Assembly: GCA_000444245.1 (NCBI GenBank)
Contig: ATSW01077246.1
Location: 1-25,301, forward strand
DNA: 25,301 nt
Origin: Botryllus schlosseri
Taxonomy: Eukaryota; Chordata; Ascidiacea; Stolidobranchia; Styelidae
Direction of reading: 5' to 3'
Position 1 is the stretch's first letter; every line of letters starts with the position of its first letter. A model generated the notes under the pieces. It saw nothing but the letters and a program-made list of their open reading frames with translations, had not been told where the DNA came from and did no database searches. Both the position numbers and the translations under genes were made by a program. Of this stretch, positions 9,301 through 21,300 are shown piece after piece.

Positions 9301-12300
9301 TTCCGAAGTAATCAAGTAGATTTCCACCACTTGCATTCCTCACTCGAGTAACTCTAATTTTTTCACGGAGTATCAAAAATAATTTAATTTTCGCAAAATT
9401 AATTAAAACCCAAAATTTTCGTTGCGCTGCACGCAAAGTAGAAATGAGGTGACAAGTATGTTTCACGAAAGTATCCGTCAATATAATTTAGGTGGTGGGA
9501 TGCTTGGCTCCGTTCAACCAGCACTGTCGCCCATATGACATGTTCCATCACAATAAATACAGCTCATCAAAACGACTGGAACTACCGTTTCGCAATCTAG
9601 CACCTAGGCCTACCTATCGTCGTAATCTAGCACCTCATCCAATTAGGAAAAGTGGTCTCTGACTATGTTGAGCGTTAGATCTGATGTTTCAGTTCACCGT
9701 GGCAGGTTTCCGGACAAGAGACGGGACATATAGGTGTCGCTTTTTAGAATTATTTGAAAAACTTCTTGGAGGTACAAAACTTCAATACACAATTAAATAG
9801 TATATCCATATTGAAATGAACACGAATATTCTGGTTAAACCGGCCAGAAGTAATCGTCAGCAACTATAGTAGAGAATGGAAAAGAACATCGTATATTAAC
9901 AATCAACAATCGTATTACGAAATATGACGTCACCAGCATCAAATTTCGAATACGAGAGCGTTCAATGTACTATTTTAGATGGTACACAAACTCTTTTTGT
10001 TGACACAGCCCTGGCTGGTGCATTTTGATAGAAGTCGACTCCACAGCACACAAATGAAAATGTGAGCGGCCCCGCTCGTTGACACGAAATCTGTCGTCTC
10101 GATCATTCTTCGCACAACAACAGATGTTTGCCAATGGCAAAATTTATGACTTTTGATTGCTGAGCATCAAGCTTGAGCGAATGAGTCAAGGGCAGTGTTG
10201 AGATGACTTGAGTCATGACTTGACTCGAGTTAGATTCGAGTCATTTTTTTCGTATGACTTGACTGGACTCGAGTCACTTCGCAAAAATGACTTGACTTGA
10301 CTCGGTGTTTTACAAATGTGGTTTGACTCTTGTCTCGGAGCAACATAAACGAGTCAATTTCCAGTCATCAAGTTACAGGGTCCATTAATAAATAACTGAT
10401 CTTGCATACATTCGGATCGTCCGCGATACGCTGGTGTGACCCGTGAGACGGAGAAATTACGCAATGATTGGGCGTTTACGGAGCCTTCATTGTTCTATCA
10501 CAATTAAATTGGCCGCAAACGAAGTGATCGGAGTTACAGCTTACTTTGTCGTGAACTAGTAGTAAAGTAATCAAATGGCAAAGTATCTATCTATGTTTAT
10601 ATACTGCTCATTGTGGTCGATACCCACCTTAACCAAACCTCCTGTATGATTTATATCGAGTATTAATATAGTTAATAAGTTTATATTACTCGTCAACCAT
10701 CGGCGCAGGCTTAAATTGTTTCTCATGGATGTGTAGGTGTCTACTGCATTGCATCAGATCAATTTGTTTCAACTTTCTGAAGTTTCGTATTATATTCTAT
10801 ATGTTGTCTGAAACTGAGGCTATACAGTTACTTATAGGTAGTCTAGCAGTTCAACGTTTGCGTGAGCGATCCGACGCCTTCTTGCATGTTTATTACTCTG
10901 TATTCGTCCATCGATTCAAAATAAATGACAACTTTCAAACAGCTTTCAAAATGCAATACCGTAATTCTGCCTCTTACCACGAAAAACCAACTTGACCTAA
11001 ATTGGGTCTTGACTCGCGGGAGAATGTGGTAAACAAGGTCGACATATAACAAAAATTAAAGAATCCAAATTCTGACAATGATATAGTCGGTGATTTTATT
11101 ATTTTTATCCGCTTAAGACACACAATTTACAATGCGATATAATGAACAGACAGGAGAATGTCGAAACAACAAAGTACGATCTTTCAATCTGGCATCCCTC
11201 AGCATAATGCCCGCTATAACGGTGTTCGATCTTGATCTTATTTTAGGCTTCCTCGCTCTTTTTATTCTCTTCTTTCAATCCGTCCTACGGGTCTTTTTTG
11301 CAAGCATCATGTAAGCAGAGCGACATAGAGGAATCTCAGATAAACGTCTGACGCTTCGGAACTTGCTACTGCCAAGAATCAAACCGGGGCCCTCTACTTT
11401 CAATTACGTTGTAACGCCAACTCACCCACATAGAGTAGCATTTGGGAAGGGGAAAACTCGACAAAAGATCATGACCCGCGCAATTTGGACGTGATATTGA
11501 GGTTTGGAAGAAGGGGTTGACTTTGTTTTCATCAGAACGGTCTAGAACAATGACATGGCGTAATTTTTGATATTATCGATTTTATTTTTTTAATCATCAT
11601 CTTGCAAAATATTGCACTCATCAGGGTAGCCCACTCATTGTTTTAACGTTCATGGTGTTGCGACATCTATGGTCATTTTACATCAGACCGATGACCGAAC
11701 TTTTGTTCCAAACTTTTTGTAGAACACCACTTACGAAAATCGGATGGCGCGGAGTAACCTATAGATAAACCTCCAACATTTTGAAGGAATTCTAGAGTCA
11801 GCCTCGATCGCACTTGCACAAGCAGCATGTTGGTGTTGCAGCGGTGCAACGTAACACTAGCCTACTCCACTATCCCCAGCCATATGGTACCCGAAATGCT
11901 AGGGTGCCGCGAACTATTTTTCCCTTTCAGAGTGTGCCGTGATGTCCAAAAGATTGAGAACCACTGGGTTAGTTAGTATAGTACCTGCGCGGTTCGATAC
12001 CGAAAGCTTATTTAGAACCGATTCGAGTACTCCCTACTTTGACGTCATAACTGCGATCATGACTTGAAAAATTCGAAAAATGCACTTTTTCGTGGTCAGA
12101 ATGACAATGGTGCCAGTATACACGTCATCTAAAATAATCCCCTATTGCTGAACCATGAAATTGATCGTTGATAAAATGTTACTCTTTGTGTCAAGGGCGT
12201 TATGTTCGTTACTCCATAGTAAATTCTCTCATTACTCGACTAGAATTCGAGCACTCAAATCGTTGTGAAGAACCATTTGGAAGTTCGAGTGCGACCGAAG

Positions 12301-15300
12301 GACAATCTAGCTTGGCTGATCCGCATATGCGGTGTCTGTGGTATTAAAACCTGCTTGAATGAGCAGAGTCATCAGTTCATGTGATTGTGTTTTGGAGACG
12401 CGACTTGTGTAGGTGTACTGTGTAGACCAGGGGTGGGCAAACTACGGCCCGCGGGCCGCATGCGGCCCGCAACACAGTTTTGTGCGGCCCGCGAGAGTCT
12501 AAAAACACTACTTAAAGATATTGATGAAATGCGTACTAAAAATAGAATTATTGCGGGGACTTGTTTAAACTTTTTCTTAGTATATGTCACCATGATAATT
12601 CTAATGCAGTGGCTCTCAAACTGGTGTCGCGCCTTTTTGGGGTCGTGAAAGCATCTGAAGGGGGGCGTGAAGCTGAGCTCAACTCAACGCGCATGGCGCG
12701 ATTTACATCCAATCCATAACTATTGCTCTGTATTTAGTCTGAATTTCAGATTTAAAAATATCTGATCCACACTCGTAACCTTCCATGCCAACAAACTATC
12801 CGTTAGGTTTGCTAGCATCCTGGTTGCGCTTTGTGATATGACGATAAGCGGACGCGAAATCTTTCACCATCATAAGCAAGTGGAGCGTGTCTTAAAACTT
12901 TTGAGAACCACTGTTCTGAGGTAAATAGGCCTACTTCCCATATTACTTTTTTATGTTTTACTTTCTGGCGCGATTGCAATTGCTAAACATCACAGAAATT
13001 ATAAACGACATAATTCGGATCACGAGTATGATTTCAGATTGTCCACTCCAATTTTAATTATTTCAGTGATGTGCTTATAAAAACGATTTGTGCGTGTCTT
13101 AGGTAGATTTGTTCTCTATATGAGTAAAATTAGGGTATTCATATTTCAACTACACTGTAAATTCTGAAGTGTTGCTCAACCCGGAAAATTGAACACGAAA
13201 CGTGATCCAAAAATTGAACGCCTAGAAGTGTTGCGAAGTGTTTAAATTAAAAGTGTTTACCTAAAAAGTGTTCAGCCTCAAAGTGGCTGGTTGACTAGTC
13301 ACCGGAACGCAGGGCTCAAAATAAAATCAGATTTTATTGATTCATGAATAGATGACGCTTATAATACCCAACCTGGGTGATTAAATACGTGCAACGTGCA
13401 ACGTACAAATATCATGCAACTCGTTCAATCATGAAAATGAATGCATAGCGAATTAGGGATAGTGATAACAAAATATCCTTTAGTATCTTTAACTTTCGTG
13501 ACAATGGCATGGAATTAAATTCATTGGTTACGTCCGTTAACGGAAAACATGATCAACACAAATCAGTAAAACATATTTATAATTGATCAAATTATGGCTT
13601 GTAAATTTCTAATTTTATTGTAAAAAAAACAAACAATGAATATATCAGTTTCACTACCACTACCACGATAAACAAGTAATAAAGTATTTTTTTATTCTTA
13701 ATGAAATTGGGCCTGCTAAGTGCTAACCAGGCATCAAAAATATTCTTGGGCTTGCATTACAAGGATTTATATCAGATTAATGCCAATCACTTTTGTTTAA
13801 ATAACAAAGAAATCGTTTCTTTGAGTCCATACAAATTTTGCAGATTTACAGAAAAGATTTTGTTGTTATTTGCCAGTCTGCTGCAAAATATGAAATCTGG
13901 AGGTCATTGGGGCAATGATTCTTGAACATATTTGGACACGCCCCGTTATGATAGCAAAAAAATTTCACACACCCCTTATCGTCGTATCATGAAATTAAAA
14001 AAAGCAACCAGAACGCTAGAAATCCCAACTGATAGTTGGATGGCAGTGACCGTAATAATTGTTGATGAGAGAATATTCAAATATTAAATTCTGACCATAC
14101 ACAGAGAAATAAGTAGAAGCTGCTATGTGCGAAAAAGATTTTAGTTGACAGCGGGTTCACGCCCCTTCAAATGCTTTCTCCTGTTTGAGAACCACTCCTT
14201 CAGGGTATGACAATCCAATGCATAGTAGCTCAAAACGTCAACAATGTTTCTGAATACTTCATTTTCACTGAAGCAGTTTTATATTCTTGGCATCAGCTGC
14301 AATCCAGGATCGGTCAATCTCTGATTCGTGGCGTGCCATGGTGTTTGCTTCTTTTCTACTGGTCGACTCCAAGTTGTGCTCCTTGAAAATGTGATTAAAT
14401 TCCAAAGTTTTGAATATGTCAATGAAAATTCTAAATTTTATGCAGAAATAAATATAAATATTTCACACATGCAGGTTACACAAGCGCAGGAAAGGCGCTC
14501 GGGTACATGTGAAATCCTATCACTGAGAAGGACTAAAATTCGCATAACGACTAATAAAAATATCTTGAATTAGGTCTGCGCTTTTTTCAATTCGGCCATT
14601 TTGGCATTTACATTTACATTCAGACGCACAGGCCACAGTGAGAATGCAGAACTGTAACTCAGAATGAAATTTATAGCAGAACGTCTATGTACGTCTACGA
14701 ACGGTCTATGTAAATTTGTATGGTCCACAAAACAGAAAGATTACGATACCTGTTTCAAAAAGACATGCGCTTGGGTCTTGGATTGTATTAGCTTGTCTCT
14801 CAATTTGGCTTGGAGAAGAAGACAGTTGACTTCATCAACCTCGTTTTGCTGAAAATGTAATTGATTGCAAACAAGATCCGAAAATAAATATAGTAGAATC
14901 GGTATTCCTATGGGTTTGGATTTCCATTACAATAATTGACCAGACAAAGGACACATTGATTGTCTTTAGTACAAAAAACTTTGTGACATCTTATCGAAGG
15001 TGTTGAATACTTTTCCTTCATTGCAGTAATTGTAATTGTTCTCAATCTTTCAAAATACTTCCTTCCTGATGAAATTTAATTAGCGAAATTATTTGGAATT
15101 AGCACGACATGGGAAATGATCTCAATTTGATGTTCCAAGTATAGTTCAGTAAGCAGTAGTTTAAATACAAGTTACCCCAGCTCTTTACATTCAAGAACAC
15201 CTCTGTTCAATGTAGACAGATCAAGCCTCTCTTAAGCTCATATCGCATATATAAATAGTTATCAAGAAAATGAGGACTGCAAAAACCAGCACATTACATG

Positions 15301-18300
15301 ATCAATGGTGATATATGAAATGAATAAATAGACTTACATAATCACATGTTTCGATGGGTTCTTGAGGCAAAAGTATTATCGCAAAAGATGACTGCACCGG
15401 CACAAAATCCGTTCAGATGACTCCTCACGTCACTATCAACATTGTCTGTTAGCACAGGCACGGTAGAACCAGGGGGTCTCTTCGAAGAGTCGACACCAGT
15501 TGGATGAATTTGAAGATCAATCCAAGACTGTTGAAAAGAAAATACTTGTTTCAAAAATTTGCAATACAAGGGAACTATTCAATATTCGAACAGCTTCTTC
15601 GAGGTGCAAAACTTCAATATAAAATTGAATAGTATATGCATATTGAAATAAGCCCGAATATTTTCGGCTGAGACTCGTCAAGGGTAATCGTCAGCAACTA
15701 GTAGAGAACTCGAAAGAACGTAGTACATCAAAAATCGTATCACAAAATATGACGTCACCGGCATTCAGTATTACGCAGATATCACACTGGATACATTTGT
15801 ATGTGACAAAAGGGTGTGTTTCATAGAAAAAATAATTATTGTAATGGAAAGTTGCATGTGACCGTACCACCAATTTTACTACAGCACGAGTAGCATACTT
15901 TCCTGGATTGTTAATCATTTTAGTGGAATTTTACCAGCAAACATTCATAAAAATAACCAAATGCAGCAGAATCAAATTCATTATCTAAGGATATGCCAGT
16001 ATACTTACGAAATACCGCGATGCTTACCAGTATTTTAAACAACAAATGCATTTCAAGAAGTTGCCAATTGCAATACATACTACCTGCACATTAGGGCATT
16101 TTTCATATTCTTTCCATCAGCCGCAACCCAGGCTTGATGAGTCTCTGATTCGTGGCGTGCCATGGCGGATCTTTTTTTTACTTGTCTAATCCAAATGCTG
16201 CTCCTAGAAAATACGAAACATTACAAAGGAAAATTGTAAATTTGATGCAGAAGTAAATATAAATATTTCACACAGATAGGTTACAGAAGCGCAGGAGAGG
16301 TGCTCTGCCCCCCAGGTTGAGAACCACTGACCTAGCCCATTATAGTTCAGTAAGCAATAGTTAAAGTACAAGTTACACGAGCTCATTACGTTCAACTACA
16401 TGTTCAGTGTTCAGTGTACACAGTTCAGGGTACACTGTACGGTACAGTGTACACAGATGAAGCCTTTTTCAGGTCATATCGAATAGCCCGTAAGCTACTC
16501 TACGAGATAGTTCGTGAGAAAAGTAGGACTGCAAAAACCAGCAAATTTCATAATCAATGGTGATATACAAAATGAAAAAATAGGCTTACATAATCACATG
16601 TATCCATGGGCTCTTGAGACAAAGGTCTGTATCACATAAGATGACTGTGCCGGCACAAAACCCGTTACGAACGACTCCTCACGTCACTGTCAACATTGTC
16701 TGATAGCGCAGGCACGGTAGACCCAGGGGGCTCTTTTTAAAGAGTGGACATCAGTTGAACGAATTTGAGGAACAATACAAGACTATTGAAAAGAAATATT
16801 TGTTGCCAAAATTCGAAATACAAATGAACTGCTCAGTAATCACGCAGATATTATACTGGATACAGTTTTTTTTTCTGCTATAAGTTGTGCGTGACAGAAG
16901 GGTGTATTTCATAGAATAATTGAGTAATGGAATGGAAAGTTGCACATGACGTTACCACCAATTTTACTCTGGCACAGTTAGTATACTTCCTGGATCGTTA
17001 ACAATTTTTGTGAAATTTTACCAGCAAACATTCATAAAAATCTTTATCACAAAGATAACCGATTGCAACAGAATCAAATTCATTCTCTAAGGATATACCA
17101 GTTCACTTACAAAACACCGTGATGCTTACCAGTATTCCATACAGCAAATGCATTTCAAAAAGGTGCCAAGTTCAATAGATACCACCTGGAAAATAGAGTT
17201 TAGTTCAGTTACCGTATCACAATAAACTCAGAAAAGTCAAATTCGGGGATTGGGCAAAACAAATACTACCCCTTGTGATCCATGGTTTGTTGAAAAGATT
17301 GTTTGTTTGGCTGTGCTATTATTGGGGCGATTTTTTGGACCTAAAAAGGTAAGATTTTGACTAAAAAATTCAAATTCACACATATTTTGATGATGAAAAA
17401 CTTAATTTTGACCCCATGTACTTAAATTAGGTGTTTCTCACATAGTGTTAGAATTGTATTACCGGAACTTATCTTTATTTCTGGCTGGAGCTGTCTGTTC
17501 TTCCGAAGTAATTTGACCTGAAAAAATCTTTTAGCATGAAAATTGACAAATTTTTACATGAAAAAGAACTTATTTTATCGAAATCTGGACCCATGAATAA
17601 TTCTAGTATTAGTTACATCTCGTATTATGGTAGAAATAATTAAAAATTTGTTGTAGTACAACGAAAGATACTTTCCTACATTTTCGGGTAGAAAGTGTCT
17701 GTCCTAACTAAGTAGCTTGGCAAGAATGAAGAAAGAACGTTCACCAGCTGCAGTTGTTGGCCGGCAACACTGACGTTGTGCGTACACTGCACTCTCTCTC
17801 TCTCATTATGACAAAGTTGTCTACATCGCAATTATTCATCATACGGTTTCTAATAGAAGAACCAATGCCCACGCAGTCTTGCTTCAGTTAGGATAGTGCA
17901 ATAGGTTACGTTGAGTATTTGTTTCATTTGACAGTTTATGATTCACAATGAGCAGACGATGGTCCGTCTACAACGGTAGGACTATAAAGTAGGCTACAAG
18001 ATGTAAATTGTAAAATGATAAGTTCACCGACAGTGCAATCATCTATGATACAAACGAAATGCAAGTTGCCAACAAAATTTTGATTTTGTAAAGAATTTTG
18101 GCAATTTTTGTCCTGACGGTACAATTTTGACAAAATTCCGACCTATTTTTTCATTTCAAAAAAAATCGCTTTAGTTAACACCTTACCACTTGGAATAAAC
18201 AGTAGGCCTACAGTGTAAAATGTCTTGCAGTTGAAAAACAATCAAAACCGTTGCATGACTGTCATACCGGCATTCAATTGCTGACATTGCAGTACTTGTC

Positions 18301-21300
18301 CACAATGGACCACAATATCGCCTACATAGTGATATTTCAGTGTGGATAGAGAGAACATCCCTTTATCCATATGTCAAAAAAGTTACTTTTATAGCAGCTT
18401 CCCATCACTCATCAGTACCGTAGTACTGGACCTGGTCGCAGCCTGGTATATTATCAGATTCGAAGCTCGATCATCCAGCAATAATATCAGACGAATCATA
18501 TACTGCAAAACATCTAAAGAACATTTATATGAATAAGGGATATCAGTAGCCTGCTAAAACATCTAAAACAAACGACGTTACTGCAATGTCAAAACGAGTC
18601 AATTTTATGACTATTCTCACATTACATACATTCAATAACATTTACCGCATTTCCATACCTTACAGTACATGGATGTTATGATCCTTTACGCCATCAGGTA
18701 GCAGAAACTGCTTCAATATATCCATTTCGCCAAGTTTTTTCGTGTACCCTACTCTCTGCCTGAAGCCTGACGAACCACCAATTCAAATCCAAACTGAAAT
18801 CGAGCGCGCTCTACCGTAACGAAGGTTGTGACCCCTCCGCGTCACAGGGAAATATGTATATTTCATTGAAATATTACCCTTAAACTTAGTGTTGGGTCAA
18901 GTGAGTAATATTATTTTACATATACCGTGATTTAATGTGATCTCCAAACGTAGCGATGGTTTATGAATGCAAAATTGATGATAAATAACCAGGTATGGAT
19001 TTTCTTGAAAATAAGCCGCACTGGCGAAGTGTTACATGTAAACGGAGAAATACACAGAAGCGTTGCGACGATAATGGCCCAATGCGTTTATATGCCCAAA
19101 AAGTGTGTCTGTACGCAGAAAAAAGTGTTATGAAGTGTTCAATACGACCTTGCGGATTTACAGTGTACACATATTAGAAGCGTGTTTGAAGCTAACATGG
19201 TTATGATGCTGTCAGCATTGTGTGTTCTGGAACTGAACCAAAAGTGGAATTAGTAAATCTATGAACAGAGCGCTGCTCACAGATTTAAATTTCAATCCTG
19301 TTCTAATAATCGGGACAACCGACAGTCCGACATTCATCTCTATAGTTTTCACAAATTGGTTATCTCGCCATATAGTGTCTGACGCGTGTACGATATCACC
19401 ACAGTCCACAGCAATGTCTGGCTTGTTTTAAATAAGCATATATATTATCTCCATGTCCTCACTATATAATGAAATTCCGATATCGTGTTTTGGTTTATAA
19501 TCCCAATTTTATATAGTGCGGCCCGCGATTGGATTCAGATGTTGAATGCGGCCCGCGAGCTCAAAAGTTTGCCCACCCCTGGTGTAGACTGCTGTGAAGT
19601 GCAATATACAGTTAAACACGTTTGAGTACAACTTGTATTGGGCCAATTCGTAAATTCGAATTGCATTTTGGAGGCCGGCACAAGAATGAAGTCCAGTTCA
19701 GAGACGTATAAAATGACACACTGTACACGTTCTCACTCTGATTAAAAAGACCATCAAAAGAATCGCGCACGAATTATAGTAAACACAGGAATGCGGCTCG
19801 TTAGGCTGAGATATGAGCTTAAATACACTTCAATAAAACTTGATTCACAGAAGGACAGTGTGTGTTTGCTGGTCCTGTCCAGGGAGCGTTCATGTCGAAA
19901 TCAACGTTTCCGACAAGGTCGCATTTTCATCTTCCCGCATCGCATCGCTTTGCCTGCTTAAGTGATAAGTGATTACTATTGCGATTATTTTTTGTAATAA
20001 TATTCAGGTCGGCCGATACTTCTGTCCTCAATATGAATGACAATTTCTGACGCTTCTTTTTCCATAATTACACCGTAAATCGTAGTGCCATTTCATCTGA
20101 GAATCGTCATATATGGATTTTAAGACAGAGTTCTCTTTTGCAGATCGAAGTTAATTATCGACTCGGTTGGCGTCGCGATTCGACAAGTTTGGAGTGCGAC
20201 GATGCCACGATATCATCACAAGTCGAATCATACCGTGGTGGATCTTGGACTATATCCACAAACTACTCAGCCATAAACAACACGAGTGGACGAAATACTC
20301 TGCCTACAGCAATCAAATGCACTACGTATGATCCCTTCGAAAACTGGGCTTACGGATACAACAGCTTTACAGTTGAAGTACAAACATCGGGCCCATTTTA
20401 CGTTAGGTACAGGGCTACTTATATTTGAAGAATATAATTCTATTATTGAATCCTAAGCCAAGTGTGCATGTCGCTCATTTTAGCTATACAGGATTCGCTT
20501 GGATAGCAGGTTTGTACGGTGGTGCTGGCGGTTGGTGGGCGGTACCATCTCTCATCGATTTGGCCGAAAGATCTGACACGGGATACCCAAATCACCCACC
20601 GCGCACTTTCAGTCCACCAGTAGTCAGGTATAAACATCGTAATCTGACACATCATCGACAGTCAGGCCTTGGTAACAAGACTCGTTCCAGACTCCTGCAA
20701 GGATGTCCGTCAACCATGCAGATACAGTCCGTTGACAGCGATGGGGATCGCGTGACTTGCAGATACGCTGGATCTAACAATACGTTTATAAATGACGAAT
20801 GCGCTGGTGTGTGCAATATCAGATACCCGCACTTCACTCTCGACGAGGTTTGTGTTATGCTCATCATATTCATTGGACAGGATCGAGTACGAGTGAAATT
20901 GGGAGAAATGCCGGATGACAAAGCCCCTTCCTCATATCAACTGGAGATATTTTCGAAAATAGATCCTATTTGTAGTATGACTGGTCATTTGACGTTAGTC
21001 GCCAAGATTTCGAAAGTAGCCACATCCGATTAACTGCTAAAAGTATGCGATCCCTTGACCAAATATATTTTTAAAACTATTATTTGAGCCCTTTTGAGGC
21101 CTTTCTTTTCTATTTCCACTTGAAGTGGTTGTTACATCTCACAACACTTGGACATGTCACTACTGCTCCTTCTACCTATATTAGTAGCCATTGACGGTGT
21201 TTTTCTACCTCCACTCGAGTGCTAACGCTGACTACGTTTGTCCGCATCTGATAACTACATATCTAGCAACGTATTCTATTACAAATCTCTGAATATCCCC

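Larger units (their letters stand above)
13153..19165. mobile_element. possible TA-flanked composite, about 6 kb
   Basis: CACTGTAAATTC at 13153 and GGATTTACAGTG ending at 19165 are inverted repeats for about ten bases, each bordered by TA. Both ends carry AAGTGTT motifs nearby. This fits a mariner-like or related MITE family with TA target duplication. I see no transposase. It is uncertain that both ends belong to one insertion, because the interior is a patchwork. Confidence 0.4.
12428..19581 (+). mobile_element. hAT element, family D, expanded to 7.15 kb by nested insertions
   Basis: The left end is CAGGGGTGGGCAAACTACGG and the right end AAAAGTTTGCCCACCCCTG, inverted repeats. Both flanks are GTGTAGAC (12420-12427 and 19582-19589), a perfect 8-bp target duplication, so the two ends belong to one insertion. 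CGGCCCGC motifs are repeated near both ends. The right 0.4 kb matches 5188-5447. Without the MITE at 12607 and the TA-flanked block at 13153-19165 only about 0.8 kb is left and no transposase, so the original element was non-autonomous. Confidence 0.88.
6390..20143 (+). other. intron 1 (13,754 bp), transposon-filled
   Basis: The donor is CAG/GTAAGT and the acceptor is TTCTCTTTTGCAG, both strong. Nearly all recognisable content is repetitive: two nested hATs at 7142-8470, remnants of the same family at 8620-8990 and 11020-11966, other hAT-like pieces at 9270-9752 and 10193-10370, and the 7.15-kb composite at 12428-19581. Stretches where I recognise nothing are 6390-6860, 8990-9260, 9940-10190, 10370-11020, 11970-12420 and 19590-20120. 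Confidence 0.8.

Noticed and set aside
10729-11052. Overlapping open frames of 88 and 69 codons on opposite strands
   Set aside because: No motif recognised; part of it overlaps the start of a family-A hAT copy.
10185-12197. GTCAAGGG at 10185-10192 and 12190-12197 as target duplication of the hAT-like end at 10193
   Set aside because: The sequence before the second copy has no terminus resembling CAACACTG, and one 8-mer match within 2 kb is not rare.
13701-13925. 74-codon open frame inside the composite hAT as a transposase piece
   Set aside because: No BED finger, DDE-type or hATC-like motif could be seen.
20425-21033. A 202-codon open frame spanning exons 3 and 4
   Set aside because: It is real coding sequence only in two blocks; its first 19 codons are intron 2, 20628-20690 is better read as an intron, and the part after 20847 lacks family features while the family sequence resumes at 22279.
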